A program made the translations under genes and the position numbers. This document shows, one piece after another, positions 19,101-26,930 of a DNA stretch of 64,000 bases. Within the stretch, counting starts at the first letter, position 1; each line of letters begins with the position of its first letter. The stretch is from Kolteria novifilia (GTDB taxonomy: Bacteria; Planctomycetota; Planctomycetia; Kolteriales; Kolteriaceae), in the NCBI GenBank assembly GCA_007748055.1, contig CP036279.1, positions 3,720,001 through 3,784,000 on the forward strand. Reading direction: 5' to 3'. The notes under the pieces were generated by a model. That model did not search any database. It saw only the letters and a list, made by a program, of their open reading frames with translations, and was not told the origin of the DNA.

Positions 19101-19223
19101 ATCATTCAGTCCGCCGACGGCAAGGTCCACGTCACCTACACGTGGAAGCGCCGGAAGATCAAGCACGTCGAGATCGATCCCGAGCATCTGGCCGTCGTGA
19201 AGCCGGACGGAGACGACCGCTAA
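16200..19223 (+). CDS. Secreted VCBS/FG-GAP repeat protein fused to a sialidase-like BNR domain
   Basis: 1007 residues, signal peptide 1-27 (ending VARGEE). Residues about 45-640 hold nine Asp-rich calcium loops of the FG-GAP/VCBS kind, such as DYDDDGDLDLL, DFDGDGDRDIIV, DWDRDGDLDLVV and DFDKDGRPDLLV, expected to fold as a beta-propeller. From about residue 665 a second propeller begins ('FPQCHASTICDSSRGLIASWFGG') that matches the sialidase-like BNR_2 family (PF13088), with Asp boxes such as SHDRGRTF and SSDGGKTWSP, the second nearly canonical (SxDxGxxW). Catalytic residues of true sialidases (arginine triad, Tyr/Glu) are plausible but cannot be assigned by eye. The gene follows the sulfatases by 78 bp, with an AAGGGAAG ribosome site, and closes the operon. 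It may bind and cleave a cell-wall-remote glycan whose sulfates the neighbours remove. Confidence 0.88.
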   Translation: MFLGLSQRLICLGVFAGMLTAVTVARGEEATWKLQPLKYNDPDLVVDLGVGLWAFPLPMDYDDDGDLDLLVSCPDKPSNGTYYFENPSQDPKEKMPVFKPGVRLGPGHHFMLLSEVAGEPVVLRPGQEYRRDPKTKTFDFGQSTRIAAPSNPHAPTGRNIRANMWRYVDFDGDGDRDIIVGIGDWSDYSWDHAYDRQGRWKNGPLHGYVYLIANEGSDAEPRYAKTARRLSAAGRDIDVYGWPCPNMADFDGDGDLDLLCGEFLDGFTYFQNIGTRERPEFAAGERLDNDRGEPLVMHLQMITPTAIDWDRDGDLDLVVGDEDGRVALIENTGKLRDRLPVFRSPAYFQQQADTLKFGALATPFAYDWDGDGDEDILCGNTAGSIALFENKGDAANGLPRWAAPKRLRVVNGGGESEPFRVMAGPSGSIQGPCEAKWGYTTLSVADWDGDGDGDILYNSILAKLGLLRNDAGKLNDETFDSGREEMPPRWYWWQSPSSGALTQWRTTPLGVDFDGDKSLDLVMLDQEGYLTLRSRGGEAKRVFVDEDFEPLQLNSGRCGRSGRVKLAVVDWDRDGRLDILVNSQNATWYRNVASRDGKTVLKRVGNLAKRNVAGHTSSPAVCDFDKDGRPDLLVGSENGRIYHIAHDDCETFSPEAIALRQPATPATPLFPGVIKEEFIFNKAPFPQCHASTICDSSRGLIASWFGGKKEGAKDVGIWVSYHDGARWSSPREVANGIQHTSLRYPCWNPVLYQPPGDAATLLFFKVGPDPRKWWGELMVSHDRGRTFGERRRLPESIDGPVRCKPILLADGKTLLSGSSTEYDGWRVHFEAIELDDQQPSGPWSRIGPINDASKYNAIQPTLIHHKDGRLQALCRTKEGIVVTSFSSDGGKTWSPLEATSLPNPNSGIDAVTLDDGRFLLVYNPIGSPKSGWGRRDRLRLAQSHDGMNWETVGDFEQERGGEFSYPAIIQSADGKVHVTYTWKRRKIKHVEIDPEHLAVVKPDGDDR

Positions 19224-19227
19224 TGCC

Positions 19228-19394
19228 CCAACAGCCCGTTGATTGATTCGCTGGCGGCTATGAACGGCCCTTTCAGCCAATCTCGGCGTCGAAAAAACTT
19301 GGCGAATCTACGGACCCGCCTGCGTTTGTTCTCCTTGATCTTGGCCAACATTGCTCGTTCTCGCCTTGGCCCGCTTCGATCGACGGACTGCTAA
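19228..19394 (-). repeat. 167-bp MITE-like repeat, copy B
   Basis: Same length as copies A and C, inverted relative to A; left end CAACAGCCCGTTGATT, right end ATCGACGGACTGCTAA. It begins 5 bases after the stop codon of the VCBS/sialidase gene. The reading frame starting MLAKIKENKRRR is open through this copy. Confidence 0.85.
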
Positions 19395-19482
19395 CGGTGT
19401 CCCCCATTGCCCGAGATACTCTCGGAACCCAGAGCCCGGAGCCCCCTCAAGGCGACAACCGAGCCGTCTCTCGACGCGTCAA

Positions 19483-19953
19483 TCATTTCGACGCGGTGGT
19501 GTCGCGAAGGTCGCGGACTCGGTCGTGGGCCGATTTCACTTGGGCGTACTGTTTCTGCAGCACGTCGTTCATCGGGCTGCCGGCCGTCTCCTTGAGAGCG
19601 TCTTCGTAGGCCTCCTTGATTTGGTCCTCACCGTACTCGGCCTCCGAAAGGATGGTGTGCGCGTTATCGCTGGAGACGCTGTCGCGGAACTTCATCCACA
19701 TCCGGTGGAATTTCGCGGCGTACGAACCCTGAACGACGGTATCCTCGCCGTTCACGTCGATGAACGTGTTGAGTTCGTTCAACTGGGAACGGCGTTCGGT
19801 AGCGAGTTCGCGGAAGAGGTCGGCCAAATGAGGGTTCTTGACGTGCTCGGCGGCGTCGTCGAACCCCTTGGAACTATCGAGGTTGATTCGGCCAAGATCT
19901 TGAAGCTTGCTGATCGTTTCGGGACGAAGGTCGGTCTTGGTTTGCACGTTCAT
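19483..19953 (-). CDS. PA2169-family (DUF2383) four-helix-bundle protein
   Basis: 156 residues from the ATG at 19953, chosen because GGAGAG lies 7 bases upstream. The whole chain is amphipathic helix: 'TISKLQDLGRINLDSSKGFDDAAEHVKN' is the family's typical start, followed by 'LADLFRELATERRSQLNELN' and 'EAYEDALKETAGSPMNDVLQ'. DUF2383/PA2169 proteins are ferritin-like bundles of unknown role, often produced under stress. It opens a run of small stress-type proteins in this window. No signal peptide; likely cytosolic. Glu and His residues that could bind metal are scattered through the helices, but a ferritin site cannot be claimed by eye. Confidence 0.85.
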   Translation of the reverse strand: MNVQTKTDLRPETISKLQDLGRINLDSSKGFDDAAEHVKNPHLADLFRELATERRSQLNELNTFIDVNGEDTVVQGSYAAKFHRMWMKFRDSVSSDNAHTILSEAEYGEDQIKEAYEDALKETAGSPMNDVLQKQYAQVKSAHDRVRDLRDTTASK

Positions 19954-20293
19954 CAATTCTCTCCTTCATTGCTACGGAACGCATCGCCAGTCACCTCGTC
20001 GCGACCGGCAGGACACTCACCATCCTCGCAACAACCATGCCGTCGAAGCGCCAAGAGCGTGATCTTGAAGCCTTGCCCGCAAAATCAAGAGAACTACCGC
20101 TTCGTCCGGCCGTGACTTGACCGCCGACGTCGATCCTTCCTCATCCGGTCGCTGGTCAAATATCCCCCAGGTCGCGCGCTGAGAGGACAGCCCCGCGCTC
20201 CCGTGTCCCGATGGTGCGCCGTCCCGAGGTCCGGTCGCGTCGATTTGTCGCGGCAGATGCGCGGCGTGTCTCGTCCGGCGCGGAATGCGAATC

Positions 20294-20299
20294 TATAAT
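20294..20299 (+). promoter_or_regulatory. TATAAT -10 like box
   Basis: A perfect TATAAT sits 87 bases upstream of the phosphodiesterase start; the expected -35 position (about 20271) has only a poor match. The rest of the 19954-20385 gap shows no gene. Confidence 0.35.
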
Positions 20300-20385
20300 C
20301 TAGCGGTGTCGCCGCCACGGGCGTCGGAGTCAGAACCAGTCATCGCCGCGATCGCAGCGACATGAATTTCAACTAGGTGCGCTTC

Positions 20386-21873
20386 ATGAAGAACGTGATC
20401 CTCGTCGTGATCGACGCTTTTGCGAGCGACATCGCTCGTATTGGCTTCGAGCAAGAGCGTTTGCCGATGCTCAAGACACTCGCGGATCGCGGCGCGATTC
20501 GGGACTCGATCGCGGTGTTTCCCAGCATCACCCCAGCCGCGACGGCTTCCCTGGTGACGGGCTGTTTTCCCGCCGACCACCATGTCGCGGGCATGCACTG
20601 GATCGACGTCGCCCGTTCGGATGTCGCCTACTTCGGAGACGACAAATGGACGATCCTTCAAAAAGGCGTTGATACGTTCCTCAACGAGTTCCTCGTCGAC
20701 TTGAATTATGAACGCCTTCACGTTCCCGCCTTGTTTGAGCTCATCGAGCGCAAAGGGTTTGAAGCCGCGAGTTTGAACTATTTGTGGTTTCGGGGGGACA
20801 CGACACATCGCGTTCACGAGCCCTGGGCGATCAAGCTGATCCCTGGCGTTTCCCTCGAAGGAACGATTTGCGGTCCCAGGGTCTTGCACCTTGGCGACCT
20901 CGTTTCGTCGTTCGAGGGAGTCGACCTCACCTCCAACGGAGGCCCCCTCGAACGCATGGGGTTCAACGACCGCCGAACTCGCGACGCCCTGCTCCATCTC
21001 GTCGAGCGGGGCTTGCCGGCCTTTACGCTCGCCTACTTCCCGGACAATGACTTCGACAGCCATGACGACGGCCCCCGGGAGGCGCTAGCGACCCTGGAGA
21101 AGGTCGACCGTTCCCTCGCCGAAGTCATCGACGCGTCCGGCGGGTTGGATCGCTTCCTCGCCGAGACGACGATGATCGTGACCGGCGATCATTCCCAAAG
21201 CGAACTCGTCGAGGATGCTTCCGAACGAGGCATCGATGTCCACGAACTACTGACCGGTTTTAAGGTCGGCAGACGTGGCGATTACTGGACCGAGGATGAC
21301 GAACTCGTCGCGTGTCCGAACTTGCGGGCGATGCAACTCTACGAACGAAGTAGCGGTGGTCCCCCCACTCGGCAGGTCGTCGAACGACTCCTGTCCGACC
21401 CACGAGTGGATCAAGTCATTCGCAGGCTCGATCACGCGTCGGGGAGCCCGACAACGTATCAAGTGTCGACGGCGGACCGTGGAGAGATGAGTCTTCGAAA
21501 GGCGGCCGACTCGGCTGACGCGATCGCCGACGACCATGGTGTCAGGTGGGAACTGGAAGGTGATCTTGCCGCGATCGACGCGACCGTTTCGGATCGTGCG
21601 ATCCACTTCGGAGACTATCCGAACGCGTTGCAACGCATCGCGGGTGCCTTCTCGGAAGTGTCGGGGAGTCTTTGGGTGACGGCGAAGCCCGGTCATGAGT
21701 TTCGCTTCAGTGGCGGAAGCTTGCACTCACGCGGCTCTCATGGGTCTCTCCATCTCGGCGACTCCGTCAGTCCACTGATCGTGGCCGGGGGACCGGAGGA
21801 ACTTCAGGTACCGAGTGTCCCGCGTTCCGTCGATGTCGCCCGCCTATGCATGGACGCTCTGGACTTGCGGTAA
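20386..21873 (+). CDS. Alkaline-phosphatase-superfamily phosphodiesterase/nucleotide pyrophosphatase
   Basis: 495 residues from ATG 20386 with AGGTG six bases upstream; GTG 20377 is an alternative. The start 'KNVILVVIDAFASD' gives the first metal aspartate, 'SITPAATASLVTG' the nucleophile threonine, and 'VTGDHSQSEL' the second metal site of the type I phosphodiesterase family (PF01663), a branch of the alkaline phosphatase superfamily. 'FPDNDFDSHDDG' supplies further Asp/His ligands. Family members hydrolyse phosphodiesters or phosphate monoesters with two metals. No signal peptide is visible, unlike many relatives, so a cytosolic role is possible. The final 'SRGSHGSLHLGDSVSPLIVAG' has the last His ligand. 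Upstream gap is long and there is no co-directional partner downstream, so it is probably monocistronic. Confidence 0.85.
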   Translation: MKNVILVVIDAFASDIARIGFEQERLPMLKTLADRGAIRDSIAVFPSITPAATASLVTGCFPADHHVAGMHWIDVARSDVAYFGDDKWTILQKGVDTFLNEFLVDLNYERLHVPALFELIERKGFEAASLNYLWFRGDTTHRVHEPWAIKLIPGVSLEGTICGPRVLHLGDLVSSFEGVDLTSNGGPLERMGFNDRRTRDALLHLVERGLPAFTLAYFPDNDFDSHDDGPREALATLEKVDRSLAEVIDASGGLDRFLAETTMIVTGDHSQSELVEDASERGIDVHELLTGFKVGRRGDYWTEDDELVACPNLRAMQLYERSSGGPPTRQVVERLLSDPRVDQVIRRLDHASGSPTTYQVSTADRGEMSLRKAADSADAIADDHGVRWELEGDLAAIDATVSDRAIHFGDYPNALQRIAGAFSEVSGSLWVTAKPGHEFRFSGGSLHSRGSHGSLHLGDSVSPLIVAGGPEELQVPSVPRSVDVARLCMDALDLR

Positions 21874-21940
21874 GCGGGGCAAAGTCAAGACTAGGCACCT
21901 CGGCCAAGGTCGAGATTGTCTGGATGCGGAAAAAGGGCGT

Positions 21941-21985
21941 GAGGACCGTTCGTAGCCGGCAGCGAATAGATCAACGGGCTGCTAG
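21941..21985 (+). repeat. Partial 167-bp repeat (right end only)
   Basis: 45 bases, from GACCGTTCGTAGCCGGCAGC to ATCAACGGGCTGCTAG, nearly identical to the right end of copy A. The terminal CTAG contains the stop codon of the minus-strand DUF1328 gene that follows. Confidence 0.8.
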
Positions 21986-22149
21986 AGGTGAAGCTGATCC
22001 GCTCCCATCTCACCGTTCACGGTCGTCACCATGAGACAGCCGAGGAAGCCCAGAAAGACGATCTTGATGAACAGCGCGGCACTGCCCGCCGCTCCGCTGA
22101 AACCAATCATTCCCGTCACCAACGTGATCGTGAGAAACCAGCCTAGCAT
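21982..22149 (-). CDS. Small DUF1328/YtjA-type membrane protein
   Basis: 55 residues, start ATG 22149 preceded by a strong AGGAGGAG ribosome site. It reads MLGWFLTITLVTGMIGFSG then a glycine/alanine turn and a second hydrophobic helix 'LFIKIVFLGFLGCLMVT', the pattern of DUF1328 (YtjA) two-helix inner membrane proteins. Function unknown; the family is frequently stress induced. A second member lies at 26323-26493. The tail after the second helix (NGEMGADQLHL) is unlike the family and ends at the TAG inside the repeat, so the repeat insertion may have replaced the original C-terminus. Confidence 0.7.
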   Translation of the reverse strand: MLGWFLTITLVTGMIGFSGAAGSAALFIKIVFLGFLGCLMVTTVNGEMGADQLHL

Positions 22150-22297
22150 GGTTCACTCCTCCTTGGCACTGTCGAGCCTTGAGGCGTCATCGCCTACCGC
22201 GACGGACGCCCCTCGGCATTCTCGAACTCCTGGGTTTGGGATGTACTGCCCGCGCCATCCTTCCAGCGTCGTGGTCCGACCGTCGACGCCGCCCGAA

Positions 22298-23134
22298 CTA
22301 CCGTGCGTTCAGCGATTCGGTAGACCGTCCGACGATCTTCTTCTGCTTGTGGAACGCGCCTTCGACATTCTCGACGAACTCCGGTTTTTCGAACGGCGAG
22401 TGATCACCGGCCGCTATCGTGGGGGCTTTGCGGAGCGGCCTCGCCACCGGATCGATGCGGCACTGGATGGAGCCGTCAACAGTTCGATCGCAAGCGACGC
22501 AGTCGAACGGAACCGGAATTAGATTGCTGTCGACCAACGAGATCACATCGTCAACGACCACGTAGCCCAGGCTTCCCCCTCGCTGATCAACGAGGAGGTA
22601 ATCGACGGCTCCGAGTTCCTTGCCCGCCATGTCATGAACGGACGCGGCGACAATCTCGTTGGTTGGGAAGAGATCGGCACGCGTGTACGTTTCCGGCGGC
22701 GGATCGACCTTGAAGAGGCTAGCGACTTGCTTGCGCCAGTGATGGATGCCCAGTTGCGTCATCTCGCGATCCCGCAGGGGCGGCATCTTTCGAAGAGCCT
22801 TGAGGGCGGCCTCCGAGACAGTCGCGTTGACTTGACGTTGGCCATCGACTTCGGAGATGGTGATGCTCATCGCTTCATAGGGAATCGCCCGAAGCTCCGT
22901 CGCCAACGTCAGCGCGAAATGATCGGCGACGATGGCGTAGAGGATTCTCCCCTCCTTGGAGGCGACCAGTTCAACGAATTCGCCGATGGGTTTTCGGTCC
23001 AAGTCATGCACTTCCGTTCCAACAATCTCCGAGGAGTCGACAAGAGCGCTCTTCGGCGGCTTGTCGGCTTCCGCGGCGGGTGCGGAGTGAGCTAGCATTC
23101 CAAGGACAGCAAAAAAGCCCAGAAGGCGTGACAT
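22298..23134 (-). CDS. Exported protein with two PRC-barrel domains
   Basis: 278 residues from ATG 23134, with GAGGAGAA nine bases upstream; the frame is open further upstream but unconserved. Signal peptide 1-21 (FFAVLGMLAHSAPAAEA). Two PRC-barrel domains follow: first around 30-110 ('SSEIVGTEVHDLDRKPIGEF', 'GRILYAIVADHF'), second around 155-230 ('ADLFPTNEIVAASVHDMAGK', 'GSLGYVVVDDVISLVDSN'). PRC-barrels are small beta-barrels found in photosynthetic reaction centres, RimM and stress-related YlmC/YmxH-like proteins. The C-terminal part beyond 240 is polar. Role unknown; its place among stress-type membrane proteins suggests an envelope or stress function. Confidence 0.82.
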   Translation of the reverse strand: MSRLLGFFAVLGMLAHSAPAAEADKPPKSALVDSSEIVGTEVHDLDRKPIGEFVELVASKEGRILYAIVADHFALTLATELRAIPYEAMSITISEVDGQRQVNATVSEAALKALRKMPPLRDREMTQLGIHHWRKQVASLFKVDPPPETYTRADLFPTNEIVAASVHDMAGKELGAVDYLLVDQRGGSLGYVVVDDVISLVDSNLIPVPFDCVACDRTVDGSIQCRIDPVARPLRKAPTIAAGDHSPFEKPEFVENVEGAFHKQKKIVGRSTESLNAR

Positions 23135-23725
23135 CTTGGTGATTCTCCTCGGTTCTATCGCCGAACGACCTATTGGCCGTGTCCACGGCGTCCGTATTCC
23201 TTTGGGTGACTTCGCGTGGCCCGATTTCCGTGACCACGGAAGAGACGGTTGCAATGCGTGTGCCATGGCGCCGCCAGCCGCGGATCGGTCGACCCGTCGA
23301 TCGAAGGGGAACGATCGGCGATTCAGGGGTAGCCAAGCCGTTTCCCGACCTGGCGCGGCGCTGAGTGAGGTCATTCCACGCACCACCAGACCGCGAGGAT
23401 TTCGCGGTAAATCACCGTCTCGATGCACGGGATGGACTCCGGAATTTGGCTGAGCGGACGACAGAGTGGTCGAAAAGGAATCATGCCCCTCATGCCGTCC
23501 CGTACGCCCGCATCCACGGATCGAGAGTTCTCACCGGCAAACAGGATTCCTCGGCAGAGCTACGCCGTTTGGCCTGACAAATGCTTCACGGCATTCCTTG
23601 CAGGCCCCTTCTCTACAATGAAAGATCTTGCCGTGAGCGGAAGGCGGGGCTGACCGAGTCACGTAGAATCAGTTGGAAGCTTCCCGGAGCGTCGACCGAA
23701 GACCGCTGGGGATGAGGAGAACCGA
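23135..23725. other. Intergenic stretch, no gene seen
   Basis: The gap between the PRC-barrel gene (minus) and the transglutaminase gene (plus) has only short frames without family features. Both promoters must lie here; no clear box stands out. Confidence 0.5.
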
Positions 23726-24670
23726 ATGAAGGATGTGCTGCAGGTGGCTCCCGCGAACACGGAGACGCGCTACCTCCGGTGTCGCCACCGAACAACCTAC
23801 ACGTATGGCGGCCCCGTCAGCAACAGCCGTAACCTCTTGCGCCTGATGCCTCGAACCGACCGACGGCAGCGAGTCGAGTCCTTCTGCGTCGCTACCGAAC
23901 CCAAGGGAGTGATGCAGCCTTTCGACGATGCATTCGGCAACTACGTCCTCGACCTGAGCATCGAAACGGAGCACTCCACCCTGACGATCGAATCGACGTC
24001 TCGGATCGAGGTGCACATCCTCGATCCCTTCGGCCGCATCTCGCCGAACCACCCACTCTGCTTCCCGGTTACTTGGACCGAAATCGAATCCCAAGTGCTA
24101 CAGCCCTATTTCGGGACAGGAGTCGGGTCCTCATCCGCGTGGACAAAGATCATCGACCACGCCCAGCAGCGAGCGATCGAGAACAACTACAACGTGACCG
24201 AAACGCTCTTCAACTGGAACCTGGAGATCTTTCGAAACTTTGAGTACACCCCTGGCGTGACCGATACCACGACTCCCGTCACCACCGTGTTCGAGACACA
24301 ACAGGGCGTCTGCCAGGATTTCGCCTCGCTCTTCATCGCCTGGGCCCGGGCCTTCGGGCTTCCCGCTCGCTACGTGTGGGGGTACATGTTGGTGGGAGAA
24401 GGTGATACGTTGCCGGTGGGGGCCGGAGCCACCCATGCATGGGCGGAAGTCTTTCTTCCGAAGATCGGATGGACGGGATTTGATCCGACCAATGGGGTCC
24501 TCGCCGACGACAAGTATGTCGCCGTCGCCCATGGCCGCGATAGCAGCGACTCGCCACCAATCTTGGGTGAAATCAATCCACCGCAAACACAGACGCTCAG
24601 CATCGAGGTCGACGTGACGCCCGCCGACGCTTCGGTGGAGCCGCCGCCCGCGGAAGTTTCGCCCAAGTGA
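23726..24670 (+). CDS. Transglutaminase-like cysteine protease family protein
   Basis: 314 residues, ATG 23726 preceded by GAGGAGA. Residues 16-100 are the beta-rich bacterial transglutaminase N-terminal domain ('LRCRHRTTYTYGGPVSNSRN' then 'LLRLMPR'). The core domain carries the catalytic triad: Cys196 in GVCQDFA, His237 in THAWAEV and Asp253 in GFDPTNG. Such proteins are cytosolic or secreted peptidases or amidases acting on isopeptide or peptide bonds; no signal peptide is seen here. In many genomes they sit in an operon with an alpha-E protein and a circularly permuted ATP-grasp protein; those are not adjacent, although an unrelated ATP-grasp gene is at 32 kb. The C-terminal 30 residues are proline and acid rich. 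The DUF2254 gene follows by 48 bp, probably co-transcribed. Confidence 0.9.
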   Translation: MKDVLQVAPANTETRYLRCRHRTTYTYGGPVSNSRNLLRLMPRTDRRQRVESFCVATEPKGVMQPFDDAFGNYVLDLSIETEHSTLTIESTSRIEVHILDPFGRISPNHPLCFPVTWTEIESQVLQPYFGTGVGSSSAWTKIIDHAQQRAIENNYNVTETLFNWNLEIFRNFEYTPGVTDTTTPVTTVFETQQGVCQDFASLFIAWARAFGLPARYVWGYMLVGEGDTLPVGAGATHAWAEVFLPKIGWTGFDPTNGVLADDKYVAVAHGRDSSDSPPILGEINPPQTQTLSIEVDVTPADASVEPPPAEVSPK

Positions 24671-24718
24671 TGCCTCACCATCGGATGGACGACTACGGAC
24701 AGTAGGAGAAGGTTTCCG

Positions 24719-26035
24719 ATGCGCGAGTGGATCGAGAAGGCGTGGGGCGATCTTCAAGAGAGCCTCTGGTTCGTTCCCGGCGTCCTGTCCCTGACCGCGC
24801 TCTTTCTCGGGATCCTTCTACCGGCGATCGAGTTGAACTGGGGTGGCAGTCAGTTCGGGATGCTTGGCCGCTTGCCTCAAGACCCGGCGGCGGTCAGAGT
24901 TTGTCTAGCGACCCTGGTGACCGCGATGGTCTCCGTCGCGGGAATCGTCTTTTCGATCACGATCGCGACCCTCTCCATTGCATCGTCACAGTTCGGGTCT
25001 CGACTTCTTCGATCGTTCATGTCCGATCGTCGAACACAGTTTGCCCTCGGCATCTTTCCCGCCACGAGTCTCTATTGCCTCCTCGTTCACTTGAGCATTC
25101 GAGAGATTGACGACGAGGTGTTCACCGGTCCCCTCTCGTTGGCGGTGGCATTGCTCCTAGTCATTGTCTGCCTGGCCATGCTCATCATTCACACACACCA
25201 TTTGGCGATCAGTATTCAGGCTCCATCGGTCATCCGCTCGGTCACGCGTGATCTCGAGAATGCGATCGATCGGCTTTTTCCTGACGAAGCGGCGCCGGAA
25301 GGGACTGGGAGTGCCGGGACGAGCGTCGAATTACCGCGAGAGCAGTATGCTCACAAGGTCACTTCCGACAAAGCTGGCTATGTCCAAGCGATCCTGACGG
25401 AAGAACTGGTCGCTCGGGCAACCCAGCGGAAACTCATCATCGACGTGCTCATTCGCCCTGGTGCCTTCGTCACCGAGAATGAAACCCTCGCGCATGTCTG
25501 GATCGAGGAGGATGATGACAAGGGCATCGCGGCGTTTGTCAATCGTTGCGTCCTCGTCGGCACGCGCCGAACGCCTCACCAAGACATGGAATGCGCCATC
25601 GACGAACTCGTCGAAGTTGCGGTGAGAGCCCTTTCCCCAGGGATCAATGACCCTTTCACCGCCATCGTTTGCATCGACTGGTTGGGCAGCACCCTCAAGC
25701 AACTCGCTCGCCGCCGATTCCCCTCACGTCACTTTCTCGACGGCGAGAAGACTCCCCGACTCACCATCCCCTCCAACGATTTTCCAAGCATCATCGAGGC
25801 GGGATGCAACCAGATCAGGCAGCACGCCCGCGGCAACATTGCGGTCAGCATCAGGCTCATCGAGGCCCTGGGGCAAGTCCATCGAGAACATCTCGACGAC
25901 CGATCGAGGAGTGCCCTGCGAGAGCAGGCGGAGATGGTCTTGGCCGGATGCAAGATGGAGACCTGTCATGAGAATGACATCAACGATCTCCAATCTCGCT
26001 TCGATAAACTTTTCGGTGATGCTGGCTCAGCGTGA
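24719..26035 (+). CDS. DUF2254 inner membrane protein
   Basis: 438 residues; ATG 24719 preceded by AGGAGAAGG. Four hydrophobic helices at about 18-40, 60-87, 105-125 and 135-160, then a cytosolic C-terminal domain. 'GIVFSITIATLSIASSQFGSRLL' followed by 'RSFMSDRRTQ' is the DUF2254 (PF10011) signature, and 'VEVAVRALSPGINDPFTAI' in the second half is the other conserved block. Function is unknown; the topology suggests a channel or transporter. It is probably in one transcript with the transglutaminase-like gene. The last 9 bp overlap the tail of the convergent small Cys protein at 26027. Confidence 0.9.
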   Translation: MREWIEKAWGDLQESLWFVPGVLSLTALFLGILLPAIELNWGGSQFGMLGRLPQDPAAVRVCLATLVTAMVSVAGIVFSITIATLSIASSQFGSRLLRSFMSDRRTQFALGIFPATSLYCLLVHLSIREIDDEVFTGPLSLAVALLLVIVCLAMLIIHTHHLAISIQAPSVIRSVTRDLENAIDRLFPDEAAPEGTGSAGTSVELPREQYAHKVTSDKAGYVQAILTEELVARATQRKLIIDVLIRPGAFVTENETLAHVWIEEDDDKGIAAFVNRCVLVGTRRTPHQDMECAIDELVEVAVRALSPGINDPFTAIVCIDWLGSTLKQLARRRFPSRHFLDGEKTPRLTIPSNDFPSIIEAGCNQIRQHARGNIAVSIRLIEALGQVHREHLDDRSRSALREQAEMVLAGCKMETCHENDINDLQSRFDKLFGDAGSA

Positions 26036-26254
26036 GGGTTCGGCCACCGGCGGCATCTCGCTCGCCCCCGCTGCCCGCGCCGGCTCCCCTTCGATGTACC
26101 TGTTGCAACCACCATTGCCGCTGATCCTCAGCGTATACGGTTGTAGCGACTCGTCGATGCACTGACCGACGGTTTGATACGCCACGGACGCGTCGGGCTC
26201 CACTTGCCACCACTTGCAGGAGACGCAAGGTCCCCATGAAGTCTCCTCGCTCAT
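26027..26254 (-). CDS. Small cysteine-motif protein, function unknown
   Basis: 75 residues; ATG 26254 was chosen for the AGGAGGA site eight bases upstream. Sequence starts MSEETSWGPCVSCKWWQVEP and contains CxxC, a later Cys (VGQCIDES) and GGCNRYIEG, four cysteines in all, an arrangement suggesting a zinc or iron-sulfur site. The C-terminal 20 residues are low complexity (Ala/Pro/Glu). The strong ribosome site and regular Cys spacing support a real gene. It is convergent with DUF2254 and overlaps its end. I do not recognise the family. Confidence 0.6.
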   Translation of the reverse strand: MSEETSWGPCVSCKWWQVEPDASVAYQTVGQCIDESLQPYTLRISGNGGCNRYIEGEPARAAGASEMPPVAEPSR

Positions 26255-26299
26255 GATTCGAATCCTCCTATCCGTGTGTTTGGTTTCCATCTCCCCCCT

Positions 26300-26326
26300 G
26301 GACCGCTTCGATCAGCGGCCTGCTAG
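26300..26326 (+). repeat. Partial 167-bp repeat end
   Basis: GACCGCTTCGATCAGCGGCC followed by TGCTAGG resembles the end of copy B (CCGCTTCGATCGACGGACTGCTAA). Its CTAG again carries the stop codon of the minus-strand gene that follows. Confidence 0.6.
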
Positions 26327-26493
26327 GGTATGACGCGTCCTCGGCGTCCCATCACCAGCGAAACGATGAAAAGAACGATGAAGACGACGAACAGGATCCA
26401 GGCGATCTCTTGAGAGACCGCGGCGACACCACCGAAGCCGAGAGCCGCGGCGATCAGCGCCAGTATCAGAAATAGCACTGCCCAACGTAACAT
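26323..26493 (-). CDS. Small DUF1328/YtjA-type membrane protein, second copy
   Basis: 56 residues, ATG 26493 with GAGGAGG seven bases upstream. [22 protein letters not shown], then '[21 protein letters not shown]' and the end '[10 protein letters not shown]': an excellent match to DUF1328 two-helix inner membrane proteins. The stop is in the CTAG of a partial repeat. Function unknown; the family is often stress induced. Confidence 0.88.
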   Translation of the reverse strand: MLRWAVLFLILALIAAALGFGGVAAVSQEIAWILFVVFIVLFIVSLVMGRRGRVIP

Positions 26494-26599
26494 TGAACAA
26501 ACCTCCTCAGCGGAAACGCATCATCGAAAGAGCTTCGTCGTCAAGGATGCGAACTGGCCGAACGACCGGATCGCAGGCCCCGATCCGTTCGACAGCCTT

Positions 26600-26761
26600 C
26601 TAGCGAGTCACGATGATGTAGATGGCGTGAATGAGCCCGGGAAAGTAACCCAACAACGTCAACAGGATGTTGAGCCAAAAGTGAAGCCCGATTCCGACTT
26701 GGAAGAAGACTCCCACGGGAGGAATGATAAGCGACAACAGGATGCGAAGTACATCGGCCAT
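26600..26761 (-). CDS. YqaE/Pmp3 family (UPF0057) small membrane protein
   Basis: 53 residues, ATG 26761. Two hydrophobic helices separated by a short turn: MADVLRILLSLIIPPVGVFF and 'FWLNILLTLLGYFPGLIHAI', ending YIIVTR. This is the Pmp3/YqaE hallmark including the PPVGVF turn and GYFPG(L/I)IHA. Members modulate membrane potential and are induced by salt, cold or other stress in bacteria, yeast and plants. It is likely in one stress regulon with the DUF1328, PA2169 and GlsB-type genes nearby; spacing to the next gene (26323-26493) is 106 bp, same strand. Confidence 0.93.
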   Translation of the reverse strand: MADVLRILLSLIIPPVGVFFQVGIGLHFWLNILLTLLGYFPGLIHAIYIIVTR

Positions 26762-26930
26762 GATGATTGCCTTTCGTAGTTCGTTCGAGTGTTAAAGACG
26801 ATCATCATGAAGAGCAAATTGCTTGCCAAAAGAGATGGGCCGGTTGAGAGCGATGAAATTGGCTTGTTTTGGCGGGTGCCGAAGAAGATCGACGAGATGG
26901 AGATGGTGCTTTTTCCGTCAACTCGGCGGC

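Noticed and set aside
19351-20115. 254-codon frame opposite the PA2169-like gene
   Set aside because: It spans a repeat and an antisense region; the opposite strand has a good ribosome site and family match.
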